The notes below the pieces were generated by a model. The model saw nothing but the letters and a program-made list of their open reading frames with translations, searched no databases and was not told the origin of the DNA. From Marinospirillum sp. (lineage in GTDB: Bacteria > Pseudomonadota > Gammaproteobacteria > Pseudomonadales > Halomonadaceae): a stretch of DNA of 36,318 bases. This document shows, in pieces, positions 23,595 to 32,023 of the stretch (the stretch's first letter is position 1; each line of letters starts with the position of its first letter). The position numbers and the translations under genes were made by a program. The stretch spans positions 1-36,318 of the forward strand of contig NZ_JACUUA010000016.1 in the NCBI RefSeq assembly GCF_014859565.1. The letters run 5' to 3'.

Positions 23595-24041
23595 GTGATA
23601 ACCCTTGAGTTTAGCCGTCAGGACTGGATGCCGATTTCATGGATAATCAGGGCTGGAACATGGTCTCCATGGTCGCATGTTGACTTGGTTATGCCGGATG
23701 GATCTTTGCTTGGGGCTAGGGCTGGTGACGGGGTTCAGGTTAGGAGTAAAAGCCCAGCCAGTCATGCGCAAAGATACTCGGTTGATGTTTCGCATGCTGT
23801 TGCTTACGCGGTTATAAAAAAAGCAGAATCCCAGGTGGGCAAGCCTTACGACTGGACGGGTATAGCCGGTTTTATAGTGAGAAGAAATTGGCAAAAAGAT
23901 GACGCATGGTTTTGCAGTGAGCTGGTAGCATGGGCATTTGCCGAGGCAGGGCGACCGCTTGTTAATGCCGAGCACCATCACATATCCCCGCGTGACCTAA
24001 CCTTGTCACCATTTCTCTGCAAGGAAAAGGCATCCGCATGA
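23595..24041 (+). CDS. NlpC/P60-like hydrolase (permuted papain-like)
   Basis: A 148-residue protein. A His in WSPWSHVDLV (H28) precedes the Cys in WFCSELVAWAF (C107), the circularly permuted papain-like order of YiiX/LRAT-type NlpC/P60 enzymes. VGKPYDWTGIAG and a FCSELV motif are typical. In phage tails such domains cleave cell-wall peptides or process tail parts during DNA entry. I start at GTG 23595, directly after the previous stop; a frame open back to 23502 only overlaps that gene. Its end overlaps the next gene by ATGA. Confidence 0.7.
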   Translation: MITLEFSRQDWMPISWIIRAGTWSPWSHVDLVMPDGSLLGARAGDGVQVRSKSPASHAQRYSVDVSHAVAYAVIKKAESQVGKPYDWTGIAGFIVRRNWQKDDAWFCSELVAWAFAEAGRPLVNAEHHHISPRDLTLSPFLCKEKASA

Positions 24042-24739
24042 AATATTCGTCAGTGCAGGCCGTGGATTTTGCGCTTGGGCGATTTTTGTCCGAGGTTTAT
24101 CCGATTGATAATGCAGCAGAAGGCGCTAAAAACTGGTGCAGATTTATGGCAAGGCCACCTGCACAAAAGATCATGCGAGGCGATTTTGAAACAGCATCCG
24201 ATATAATCCGTTCGATGGAAGCCAGTCAAAAACAAGCCAGCCAAAACAACAAGATCAAATGGAATTCGGTTTCTCTGCCGGTAATTGCTTACGGACGAAA
24301 GCCGAACATCATTGTGTCTGATCCTGATGCCGGTTCTTACTCGCAAAAAACAGTTATCTCCGAAAACGACTTTAGGCTCAAGCTGATTCAGGTTGATATT
24401 GAGTACCGGATTGCAATGCTGGCATGGGATATTCCAACGCTGGATCAAATGCAAATGCAATGGATGTTTCATGTGGCATTTGAGCAGTCAAAAATAGAGT
24501 ATCAGGTCAAGGTTGATGGTGAGCCGATGACGCTGACCGCCGATATTATTGATCCAAAAACCCCGGCATTCGAGGATTCAAGCCTCCCGGCAAGCGATGG
24601 CAGAGTCCATGCTGTGCTGCTGCCTATCCGTGCTCGCACCTATCTTGCCAAGGGTATGCTGGTCGATATTCCTGACCCTATAAGGATTCATTTTTCTGGC
24701 GGGCCACTGGAACGCGCATGGCCGCGTGATGGTAATTAA
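24038..24739 (+). CDS. Hypothetical tail protein upstream of the baseplate hub
   Basis: A 233-residue protein with an N-terminal helical part (FALGRFLSEVYPIDNAAEGA) and a strand-rich C-terminal half (KLIQVDIEYRIAMLAWDIPT, then MTLTADIIDPKTPAF). The later LPIRARTYLAKGMLVDIPDP resembles short structural barrels of tail completion or tube-like proteins. Start and end are coupled to neighbours. It lies directly before the hub and spike genes, suggesting a tail-tip or baseplate role. No family recognised. Confidence 0.55.
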   Translation: MKYSSVQAVDFALGRFLSEVYPIDNAAEGAKNWCRFMARPPAQKIMRGDFETASDIIRSMEASQKQASQNNKIKWNSVSLPVIAYGRKPNIIVSDPDAGSYSQKTVISENDFRLKLIQVDIEYRIAMLAWDIPTLDQMQMQWMFHVAFEQSKIEYQVKVDGEPMTLTADIIDPKTPAFEDSSLPASDGRVHAVLLPIRARTYLAKGMLVDIPDPIRIHFSGGPLERAWPRDGN

Positions 24740-24741
24740 AA

Positions 24742-25728
24742 ATGCAGCATCAGCTGGTTCAGAAGATATTGATTGATGGTGAGGAAGCTGATATTTCCTT
24801 AATGCAATCATTTACTTACATAGAAACACTGTCGCTTGACAGCCCTAAATTTATAATTGTCATGCAGGATAATGACAACCTGATACGTGATGATTTTGGC
24901 CTGCAGGAAGGCTCTGTTTTGACGGTGGTGCTGCTGGATCAACACCTGCAGGGTGGCCTTGATATTACTGAGGATGTTGTGGTCAGGTCGATAACAGGTA
25001 GCGAAAGCGGCCTTATAACCATCCACGGCTTCCCTGAAATTATTGATACCGCTAAAAAACCGGCATCCAAGGCATTTTTTTTGGTGGATATGCCAATAAA
25101 TGCTATCGGTGCGGCAATGATGCCGGGTGCTGCTGTTGATGCCGATCCAATGCCCTCCATTGACCGCTTCCATCTTCTGCCCGGCGAACGTCCGACTCGC
25201 AAGCTGCGCCAGCTCAGCAGGGAAACAGGTACAGCAATTTATTATCAGCGCGGAAGCCTGCTGATAAAGTCTCTTGATGGGCTTTTTTCACAGCCTGAAT
25301 TTGACACCTATCATTATCAGGACTCTATGCAGGAATCAAAAATACTGGCCTACAAGAGCCTGTATCGTGGTGATCTTGCGGCAGAACTGATACACAAACA
25401 TTATGCTGGCTGGAATATCGTTGACGGGCATATCACGGCAACCATGAATGATGATCAACCGGTAGAAATCAGGCCATTGCATACCGTGCCTCAGCTGGAT
25501 GGGCAGAACTGGGTTGTTATTCCTGTTATCGACTTCGGAACACATGGCCGTGGTGAGTTGATGCCCGGTCTTAATATCGGATTGAAATTTCACAGGGCAA
25601 GGCAGGGCAGGCCGCTTGATGAAAGCCTTCCAGAGAAGGTTTTAATCTACCTGGTGGCGCATCACTATGAGGCGAACCGTTATTCTTGCCGGGTTAAAGC
25701 CGGGGTGGTTAAAAATGCGCGAGACTGA
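24742..25728 (+). CDS. Baseplate hub protein, gp27/gpD-like
   Basis: A 328-residue protein. The order of features (EADISLMQSFTYIETLSLDS, a strand-rich first barrel, the LPGERPTRKLRQLSRETGTA hinge, IYYQRGSLLIKSLDG and HYEANRYSCRVKAGV) is that of the T4 gp27-like hub, also the N-terminal part of VgrG and P2 gpD. The hub trimer holds the spike. The spike protein gene follows, overlapping its end by 14 bases. Confidence 0.7.
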   Translation: MQHQLVQKILIDGEEADISLMQSFTYIETLSLDSPKFIIVMQDNDNLIRDDFGLQEGSVLTVVLLDQHLQGGLDITEDVVVRSITGSESGLITIHGFPEIIDTAKKPASKAFFLVDMPINAIGAAMMPGAAVDADPMPSIDRFHLLPGERPTRKLRQLSRETGTAIYYQRGSLLIKSLDGLFSQPEFDTYHYQDSMQESKILAYKSLYRGDLAAELIHKHYAGWNIVDGHITATMNDDQPVEIRPLHTVPQLDGQNWVVIPVIDFGTHGRGELMPGLNIGLKFHRARQGRPLDESLPEKVLIYLVAHHYEANRYSCRVKAGVVKNARD

Positions 25729-26557
25729 TTTGCCGTTAAAGGTTCAGCCGATTTATAAAACAAGAGCGGTTGTGACCAACACCAAAGATGATCCGCTGCA
25801 GGTTTTGCGTGTGCAGATACGTGTGCCTGGCTGGTGGGATAACGTGCCTGATGGTGATCTGCCGTGGGCTGAGTACCAGTTGTCGGACGCAAGGGCAAGA
25901 GGCGGTCATTTTACCCCTGCTGAGGCTGATGACTGGGTTTGGGTGGAGTTTCCTGATGGTGATACACGTTATCCGATTATCGTTGGCTGGTGCCACTATG
26001 CGCCTGACAAAAAACCCAACACCCCGCACGAGGCTTGGAATGGTGACGATAAAATCATCCATAAGATCAATGCGACTGCTGATGAGCCGGATCCCTCCGA
26101 ACCTATTTACCATGGCAGTGACGCGCTGGAAAAGTACGGGGTTATTATCGAAATCAACCCGGATGGTGAGCTGCTTATCACCCAGCGAGAACATGGAACA
26201 GCGATCCGTATAACCAAAGACGGTGCGCTAACCATGCACATTGAAGGCAATCAGCACGAGTCTGTTACCGGAAACAGCAAAAAGCATGTTGTCGGTGAGG
26301 TTTATCTGAAGCATGACGGAACTCTGCATTTTGATGGGCCGAAGATGGACTTCGGTGCGCTTGGCTCTCTTGAGCCTTCTGTTCTTGGCGACAAGCTGGC
26401 AGCGGCATTCAGCGACCTCAAGGCAGAATGTGACAACCATCAGCATATAGGCAATCTTGGCGCTCCAGTGTCACCAGCCATGCAAGTAATGCCCTTTGAG
26501 TTTTCTGAGTTGCTTTCTGGTGGCAATGTTTACAGCACCAAAAACAGGAATCAGTAA
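25715..26557 (+). CDS. Baseplate spike protein, gpV/gp5-like
   Basis: A 280-residue protein. The N-terminal part (PIYKTRAVVTNTKDDPLQVL and RVPGWWDNVPDGDLPWAEYQ, then PDGDTRYPIIVGWCHY) is the gp5/gpV OB-fold. The C-terminal part has short repeated strands (VVGEVYLKHDGTLHFDGPK) as in spike beta-helices, and then a tip region with CDNHQHIGNLGAPV; His-x-His motifs at the tip can hold a metal in gpV spikes. The ATG at 25715 has GGGGTGG upstream; a frame back to 25667 only overlaps the hub. It pierces the outer membrane at infection. Confidence 0.75.
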   Translation: MRETDLPLKVQPIYKTRAVVTNTKDDPLQVLRVQIRVPGWWDNVPDGDLPWAEYQLSDARARGGHFTPAEADDWVWVEFPDGDTRYPIIVGWCHYAPDKKPNTPHEAWNGDDKIIHKINATADEPDPSEPIYHGSDALEKYGVIIEINPDGELLITQREHGTAIRITKDGALTMHIEGNQHESVTGNSKKHVVGEVYLKHDGTLHFDGPKMDFGALGSLEPSVLGDKLAAAFSDLKAECDNHQHIGNLGAPVSPAMQVMPFEFSELLSGGNVYSTKNRNQ

Positions 26558-26561
26558 ATAG

Positions 26562-27101
26562 ATGGCCTTATCTCCTAGTGTTGCCTCTGAATTGATCTGG
26601 CTGGCCTATCAGAATGTTGCCGGTATTGATGCTTCGGGAAAGCCAGCACCCGGAATTCCGTCCGGTGACTTCCCGCTGAACTGGTCTGCTGCCTACAGTA
26701 CCTATGCAGCCGATGGCGTTGTTTTGGGCGCGGATAATAATGGTGGGGATGCGGGCATTCTTGAGGCATTTTTCAAGAGCGGATTCCCGAATAGCTCTGC
26801 AACAATCACGCTGTTTGCAACCGCGCTTGCAGAATACTGGTCAACAATTGCTGTTCTGCCCAACATTCCTTCTCACGGTGGGATTAGTGTAATTAGTGTA
26901 TCAAATGACTCAATGACTTTTATACCGTTGTTTGAAGCAGCCATTATTGCAAGTATGTCATCCGTGGAAAAAACACCCTCATTCATGGATATTATTGAAA
27001 ATATTGAAACTATCGCTGTTTCACAAATAACGTGGACAGTAACAGAGCTAATGCCAGGTGCTCCTCCTGCGCCTGCATCCTTCCCGGAGAAAATTGCATG
27101 A
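26562..27101 (+). CDS. Hypothetical tail-region protein
   Basis: A 179-residue protein with no Cys/His motif. Features seen are an N-terminal LIWLAYQNVAGIDASGKPAP, a mid-region LNWSAAYSTYAADGVVLGAD and a Ser/Thr/Ile-rich C-terminal half ending in PGAPPAPASF. The stop overlaps the next ATG. The composition is typical of structural proteins, and its position after the spike suggests tail or virion decoration. No family recognised. Confidence 0.55.
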   Translation: MALSPSVASELIWLAYQNVAGIDASGKPAPGIPSGDFPLNWSAAYSTYAADGVVLGADNNGGDAGILEAFFKSGFPNSSATITLFATALAEYWSTIAVLPNIPSHGGISVISVSNDSMTFIPLFEAAIIASMSSVEKTPSFMDIIENIETIAVSQITWTVTELMPGAPPAPASFPEKIA

Positions 27102-27985
27102 CATGGACAAGTAAAACCCTTGCAGACACCATGCCCAGTGTTTTTTCTGGCGCCAGCAAACAACTTGCATCAGCACAAAAGGAACTAGCTGCGATTGATG
27201 CAGCCATTGCCCAGATGCAGGGTAGGCTTGCCGAGGCGCAGAACCAGGCCGCTGCAGTAGACGAACTGGTCAATAGCATGGCATCCAGCGCAGCAGAAAG
27301 CGGGATTTATTATCTTAAGCTGGCATCAGATACTGGAAGCTGGAACGAGAGGGTGCTTAATGCCACCGGAGCGCCCCCCAGGGACGCGAACGCATTCACG
27401 GCGATAGTCTGCACCATCGTGCTCACAACCAGCTCTGAGGGAGCTGAGAATGCCGTTACAGCAATCAAGGATGCAGCCACCAAGGTGTTTGAACCACCAA
27501 AGCCAAGAATTAAGCTGCCCCCCGTGGCAATGCCGCCTGAACCACCGCCACCTGAATTGCCTGAACCTGAAGAACCGCCTGAAAACGAATGGAAATCTGT
27601 CACTGTTGCTGACATTTTTCCCGGTGTTCGCAATACAACCCTTGGTGCATCCTCCAAGGTTGCCCGTATTGTTGAGCAGCTTTCCGGTGGGATTGAAGAT
27701 TTTCAGGCAAAAAAACAGGATCTTGAGCAGCTTGTTTCTGAAACTCAGTCTCTGGTTGATACGCTGGCCAGCACTGGCACCTATGCTTTTCTTGCTGCGC
27801 CGGAAACGACACCTTCCGCAGATTGGTACGAGCGGATGACTTCGATCAGTGAGGAAAATGGTAGGCCGCCGTTTAATCCATCGTTATACAGCTCAGGAAC
27901 GGTCACTGTAGTTACTGCGAGTAATTATTTTGAGTTATTGAGTCGTTTCTCAAAAATAACTTCTGCAATAAATACTAGCATTTGA
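27098..27985 (+). CDS. Hypothetical structural protein with Pro-rich linker
   Basis: A 295-residue protein, ATG 27098 overlapping the previous stop. Residues about 20-55 form a helix or coiled coil (ASKQLASAQKELAAIDAAIA). A very Pro/Glu-rich linker (PPEPPPPELPEPEEPPENE) lies near residues 168-188. The C-terminal half mirrors the N-terminal half: VADIFPGVRNTTLGASSKVA and IEDFQAKKQDLEQLVSETQS parallel the first coil, and 'SWNERV'/'DWYERM' segments match, so it may be an internal duplication. It is the last gene before a non-coding regulatory stretch. Confidence 0.6.
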   Translation: MTWTSKTLADTMPSVFSGASKQLASAQKELAAIDAAIAQMQGRLAEAQNQAAAVDELVNSMASSAAESGIYYLKLASDTGSWNERVLNATGAPPRDANAFTAIVCTIVLTTSSEGAENAVTAIKDAATKVFEPPKPRIKLPPVAMPPEPPPPELPEPEEPPENEWKSVTVADIFPGVRNTTLGASSKVARIVEQLSGGIEDFQAKKQDLEQLVSETQSLVDTLASTGTYAFLAAPETTPSADWYERMTSISEENGRPPFNPSLYSSGTVTVVTASNYFELLSRFSKITSAINTSI

Positions 27986-28038
27986 TTTTATGTGGTTTCC
28001 GTATTATTTGCGGTTTAATGCTTTTTTGCTTGCTGTTA

Positions 28039-28321
28039 GTGTAGCCTCAGTGCAACATCATCAGGCTATGTTACACTGCCCTGTAAACCGCTCCAATACT
28101 GGCTTTCAGCGTTTTTACTTGGCTCATAGTGTAACCTGTGTAACCTAATATCCTATGTTGGTCTCAGAAAAAATAACTATGTGTAGGGTTATTTATTATT
28201 GAGGTTAATATAGGCACCTAGGGTACACAGGCTACACAGGTTACACTGCATTTTTTATTTTCCAAAATAAACAAAGACTTAGGGTTTTTTCTTGGTTTTT
28301 CAGAGGCTACACAGGTTACAC
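28039..28321. repeat. 9-bp repeat array, copy B
   Basis: Forward 9-mers (GTGTAACCT type) lie at 28039, 28050, 28129 and 28138 (last two in perfect tandem). Reverse 9-mers lie at 28068, 28220, 28229, 28238 (three in tandem), 28304 and 28313. As in copy A, forward and reverse groups flank a long hairpin. AGTGTAACCTGTGTAACCT at 28128 and its complement at 28229-28247 match with one mismatch, forming terminal inverted repeats. No convincing gene lies in 27986-28474. Confidence 0.8.
28152..28214 (+). other. Long conserved hairpin, copy B
   Basis: 28152-28177 pairs with 28188-28214, with one mismatch, one bulge and about five G-U pairs. The inner stem AAATAAC/GTTATTT and the 3' strand (GAGGTTAATATAGG) match copy A closely, but the 5' outer strand differs and still pairs, partly through G-U. 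This supports selection on folding. Confidence 0.65.
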
Positions 28322-28396
28322 TGAGCGATGAACATGCCCACCGGAAGGCAGGAATCGAAACTTTCCTTGTGTTAACTATGGAAGCGCCTGGATTTC

Positions 28397-28425
28397 TTGT
28401 TATCATTGTGAGGTGTAAATAAAAT
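28397..28425 (+). promoter_or_regulatory. Promoter for the capsid operon
   Basis: TTGTTA (28397-28402), 17-bp spacer, TAAAAT (28420-28425, one mismatch). The start point would lie near 28432, giving a leader of about 43 bases with a TTCGG/CCGAA hairpin. Copy B of the repeat array ends 75 bases upstream. Confidence 0.6.
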
Positions 28426-28474
28426 TCGGCCTCCGAACGGCCTGTATCAGCAAACCTACTGGAGAAACATCAGT

Positions 28475-30049
28475 ATGAGCAGCAACACTGAGAAATACCT
28501 GCAGCAGCAGACCGACCGGATGCGCCGCGCCAAGGAAATCAATAGCGCCGTTATTGCCCCTCAGCATGACGGTGCTGCGTTTCTGGGTAATGAGGCTGAG
28601 CGTAACGCCAACCTCGAAGCCGCTGTATCTGGAACCATTTACGAAAGCCTGGGCAAAGCTGGCCCCATGATTCTTGGCGCTCACGCCAACGCTGTGCGTG
28701 ACTATGCTCGCCAGCGCGGACGTATGCCCAGCACAGATGTTCTGGCTGGCGTTCACCAGACCATCGAAAACATGATCGGCTCTAATGCCGAAGGTCAAAC
28801 AGGGCAGGTTTTTGAAAGCGTTTCCAGCATGAACACCACGGATGGCGTAATCCTGCGTGACCACATGGTTGCACTGGTTATGCCTGTGCAGTTGATGACC
28901 ATCACCAATGACATGGTGACATCTGTTCCTGCCAATTATGACCGCTCTGAAATTTTCAAAGTGGTTCGCCGTGCCGGTTCGACCTTTGGTGATCTGGCTG
29001 CAGGTGATCGCATTGATGAGTCGTTCAACGGTCAGTACGGATCAATGGATCAGCGCAAGCTAGCAGGCACTGGTGACGGCATTGCAACCCAGTTTGTGCA
29101 TGATGTCACGCAGCCGCTGAAAAAATCCGGCTCTCAAGCGGGCGGTTATATCCGCGTGTATCTTGATCGTGAGCTGGTTGGCTCTGATGACGGCAAAGGT
29201 AATATCTACGGGCCCGGCCTAGCGGCATCGTCTGTCAACTACGATACTGGTGTTATCACTGTCAACTTCACTGCCGCACCGGCAAGCGGACTTGAAGTGC
29301 ATGTTGGTTATGACATTAACATCGAAAAAAGCCCCAGCAGCATCCCGACTGTTGAGCACGAAATTATGTCCTGGACAATCATGCCACACGAAGCCGCTAT
29401 TCGTGGCGAGGTATCGCTGCAGTCCCTGTATGCAGCCCGCCGCGAATACAACATGGATCTGACCAGTATGACCCTGAGCGCTATGCGCAATATCATGGCT
29501 GCTGATAAAGACCGTAAGCGCCTCAATGATATGTGGTTCTTTGCGAAAGGGTCCACTGAATGGCTGATGACTGTGCCTGCTAATCAGTATTACCACGAGC
29601 ATTACGAAACCATCCGTGAAACCCTGCTGCAGATCAGCACTGATTTGATGTCTGCAAACAAGCGCTCCGGTCTGGTTGGTCTCGTTGCAGGTAAGTCAGC
29701 CTGCAACCTGTTCCGCAGCCTGAAAGATCCTCATTTCCGTGCAGCCCCCGGCTACCGCGAAGTGCCGCAGCCGCATTACGTTGGCAAGCTGTTTGGCATG
29801 TGGGATCTGTACTGTGATCCGCAAGCAGAAGAGTGGGAAGCCCTGTGCTATGCCCGTGGTCGTAATCACGGCGAAGCAGGCTATGTTGCTGCTGATGCCA
29901 TTAGCGGTGTGCCACTGAAGCACCCTGTTGGCACTGACATGAAGTTCCGTGACACCCTGTGGGAGTTGGCTTATCGTGACCTGCACCCGGACAACGGGCG
30001 TGACTGGTTCACCAAGCTGGTGATTACTCACACTGGCGGTGGCAGCTAA
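28475..30049 (+). CDS. Major capsid protein, T4 gp23-like
   Basis: A 524-residue protein. The C-terminal pattern (YVGKLFGMWDLYCDPQAEEW, then GRNHGEAGYVAADAISGVPL and FRDTLWELAYRDLHP) follows the gp23-type HK97 fold: a Y.G.L.g....dP stretch, a Gly-rich loop and a final core strand. An N-terminal 90 residues are helical and may be the scaffolding-like delta domain. It has its own promoter and leader, and its codons are regular, as for a highly expressed gene. GGAG lies upstream of the ATG. A portal or protease gene was not recognised in the window. Confidence 0.7.
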   Translation: MSSNTEKYLQQQTDRMRRAKEINSAVIAPQHDGAAFLGNEAERNANLEAAVSGTIYESLGKAGPMILGAHANAVRDYARQRGRMPSTDVLAGVHQTIENMIGSNAEGQTGQVFESVSSMNTTDGVILRDHMVALVMPVQLMTITNDMVTSVPANYDRSEIFKVVRRAGSTFGDLAAGDRIDESFNGQYGSMDQRKLAGTGDGIATQFVHDVTQPLKKSGSQAGGYIRVYLDRELVGSDDGKGNIYGPGLAASSVNYDTGVITVNFTAAPASGLEVHVGYDINIEKSPSSIPTVEHEIMSWTIMPHEAAIRGEVSLQSLYAARREYNMDLTSMTLSAMRNIMAADKDRKRLNDMWFFAKGSTEWLMTVPANQYYHEHYETIRETLLQISTDLMSANKRSGLVGLVAGKSACNLFRSLKDPHFRAAPGYREVPQPHYVGKLFGMWDLYCDPQAEEWEALCYARGRNHGEAGYVAADAISGVPLKHPVGTDMKFRDTLWELAYRDLHPDNGRDWFTKLVITHTGGGS

Positions 30050-30076
30050 TCCTCTGATTCGCTAACATAAAACTGA

Positions 30077-30098
30077 GGCTGCCCTTCGCCGGGCGGCC
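30077..30098 (+). other. Stem-loop between capsid and next gene
   Basis: GGCTGCCC pairs with GGGCGGCC (one G-U pair) around TTCGCC, with no T-tract after it. It lies just upstream of the next gene's AGGAGAG site. It may stabilise capsid mRNA or set the ratio of capsid to downstream expression. Confidence 0.55.
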
Positions 30099-30113
30099 AA
30101 AGGAGAGCAAGCA

Positions 30114-30428
30114 ATGCTGATTATTAACAATCCCACGGTCAACAAAATTGATACCCGTGTAGGTGCGCGTCAGATCCATATTCTGCCAAAGCAATCCGGA
30201 CAGCAGTTTGAAATGACTGATCAGGAATCCAAGGTGCTTCAAGCGCGACTGAAGTCTCGCTATCCGGCGATTACTTTTGGCTCCAAGGTAGCAGAGCCTG
30301 CACCTGCCAAGCCTGATCCTGAGCCTGTAAAGCCGGTTAATGAATCCAAGGTAGCAGAGCCTGCGCCTGCCAATGCCCAGAACAGCAATGCAAACAAAGC
30401 ACCTGCAAACGGCAAGCGCAACAACTAA
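30114..30428 (+). CDS. Small protein with duplicated Pro/Ala-rich segment
   Basis: A 104-residue protein. The first 55 residues look folded (MLIINNPTVNKIDTRVGARQ, then LKSRYPAITFG). The rest is disordered and holds the segment SKVAEPAPA twice, 21 codons apart; the 29-bp DNA repeats (30282-30310, 30345-30373) differ at one base. AGGAGAG lies upstream. It may be a small virion or decoration protein, but no family is recognised. Confidence 0.55.
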   Translation: MLIINNPTVNKIDTRVGARQIHILPKQSGQQFEMTDQESKVLQARLKSRYPAITFGSKVAEPAPAKPDPEPVKPVNESKVAEPAPANAQNSNANKAPANGKRNN

Positions 30429-30442
30429 CAGGGTGATTTAGC

Positions 30443-32008
30443 ATGATCAAAAATACAATCACCAACGCAGCGGATATTAGCGTCCTGCGTTTGATTGACA
30501 ACAACTACAAGACGGGCGGTGGCCCAGCCTCCGTATCCGGTACCGTGGTTGTTGCCAGTAAAGGGCCGGTCGGACAGGTCTTCCAGGTCACTAATGACAA
30601 CTGGGAGGTAAAGCTTGGTCGCCCTCTACCTAAGTCTCATGGACTTGGTGCTGAGGGCTTGCGCCACTTGGCTGCGGCTGCTGAGCATGCCAGTTACGTG
30701 CAGGTTGTGCGTGTGGTTGATGCTGCGTATCGCTTCCCGTCCGTGGCAGTTCAGGCTGCTAACCCGCTTACACCAGAAGTCGCTGTTACAGTTAAGTCTG
30801 AGCACGCTGCTGGCGCGGAAATTTTGCCAGCCGCTGAAGATATTATGGTTTTCTTCATCAAAGACGGCGACCCATCGTCTCACCGGCAGTTGGAGATTTC
30901 CAATGTTGATGTTGCCACAAACCGCTTCACTGTAACCCTGTGGGGCAAAGATGCGGCAAATGAAGATGCTATTCTGGAAAGTTACACGGCCTCGTTGGAT
31001 GAAGATGCCCGTGACGATATGGGTGTGCCTATCTTCATTGAATCTCTTCTGGAAACAGCTTCCGAGCGCTTGGGCGTGGTTATCGGTGATACAGGTATTG
31101 AAGACCTTGTTGCTGTTACCAAAGTCTACTTTGAAGGTGGCGATAACGGCGGATACCCAGAAACAGCTGACTGGCAGGCGGCTTGGAATCTGCTGGCTGA
31201 CGACCGTGTTTATCTGAATAACGTGTTTCAGGCTGGCAACTACGATCCGATTGTTATTGGCCATGTGGCTGATATTGCCCGTGGTCGCTACATTCAGCAC
31301 TTCTTTGATGCGCCTCCATACCTCAAGCATAGTGATGCCATTGACTGGATCAAGGATGCCGGTATCCAAGGCCGCCAGAACGTATGTATCTGGGGTGCTT
31401 ACACTGCAACTGACCCGTGGTACGGCGGTAAAGGCTTATGGGGATTCAGTGGTGATGCTGCTGCTGCGCGTGCGCGTGCAAATGCCAACTTCAGTGGCCC
31501 TGTGCCTGGTGTTTATTACACCATTGCCGGAACCAAGCGCGGTACGATCAATCGCCGTGGCGTGAAGCCGCTCTATCCTGACGACCTGATCAACAAGGAT
31601 GACCTATACACTGCCCGTATCAACCCGATTCTGGCAAGCGACAGTGGTGTTGGTGTGTACATCGGTGATTCGCTGGCTATGCACTTTGAGCAGAACTACA
31701 AGCGCTTCGAGTGGATCAGTTCACTGGACAACCATATCACCCACCAGTTTATTGAAGGTGCCAGTTATGCCAAGTTTGAGCCGGACGGCCTGACCCTTCA
31801 GATCCTGACCGACATCATGCAGGGTATTCTGGAGCCTCTGACAACTGCTGGTGCGATTGTCACGCCACGGAATCCCGATGTTGATGGCGATGAGCCTTAT
31901 CGCATCCGTATTTATCAGGCAGAAATTGACCTGTGGATGGTTGAGTGGGATTATTGCCCTGTGGGTGCTGCACGGCGTATCGCTGGCCAGCCAATGCTTA
32001 TCAAGTAA
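30443..32008 (+). CDS. Tail sheath protein
   Basis: A 521-residue contractile-tail sheath. Features: an N-terminal GTVVVASKGPVGQVFQVTN domain, a central region with many short strands, and the C-terminal conserved core with HFEQNYKRFEWISSLDNHIT, LTLQILTDIMQGILEPL and EIDLWMVEWDYCPVGAARRI, the usual position of the sheath C-terminal strand that joins neighbouring subunits. Its presence shows the phage is a myovirus. The downstream tube gene lies 1.25 kb away, with two genes between. Confidence 0.88.
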   Translation: MIKNTITNAADISVLRLIDNNYKTGGGPASVSGTVVVASKGPVGQVFQVTNDNWEVKLGRPLPKSHGLGAEGLRHLAAAAEHASYVQVVRVVDAAYRFPSVAVQAANPLTPEVAVTVKSEHAAGAEILPAAEDIMVFFIKDGDPSSHRQLEISNVDVATNRFTVTLWGKDAANEDAILESYTASLDEDARDDMGVPIFIESLLETASERLGVVIGDTGIEDLVAVTKVYFEGGDNGGYPETADWQAAWNLLADDRVYLNNVFQAGNYDPIVIGHVADIARGRYIQHFFDAPPYLKHSDAIDWIKDAGIQGRQNVCIWGAYTATDPWYGGKGLWGFSGDAAAARARANANFSGPVPGVYYTIAGTKRGTINRRGVKPLYPDDLINKDDLYTARINPILASDSGVGVYIGDSLAMHFEQNYKRFEWISSLDNHITHQFIEGASYAKFEPDGLTLQILTDIMQGILEPLTTAGAIVTPRNPDVDGDEPYRIRIYQAEIDLWMVEWDYCPVGAARRIAGQPMLIK

Positions 32009-32023
32009 CGGAGCGTTAAAAGC

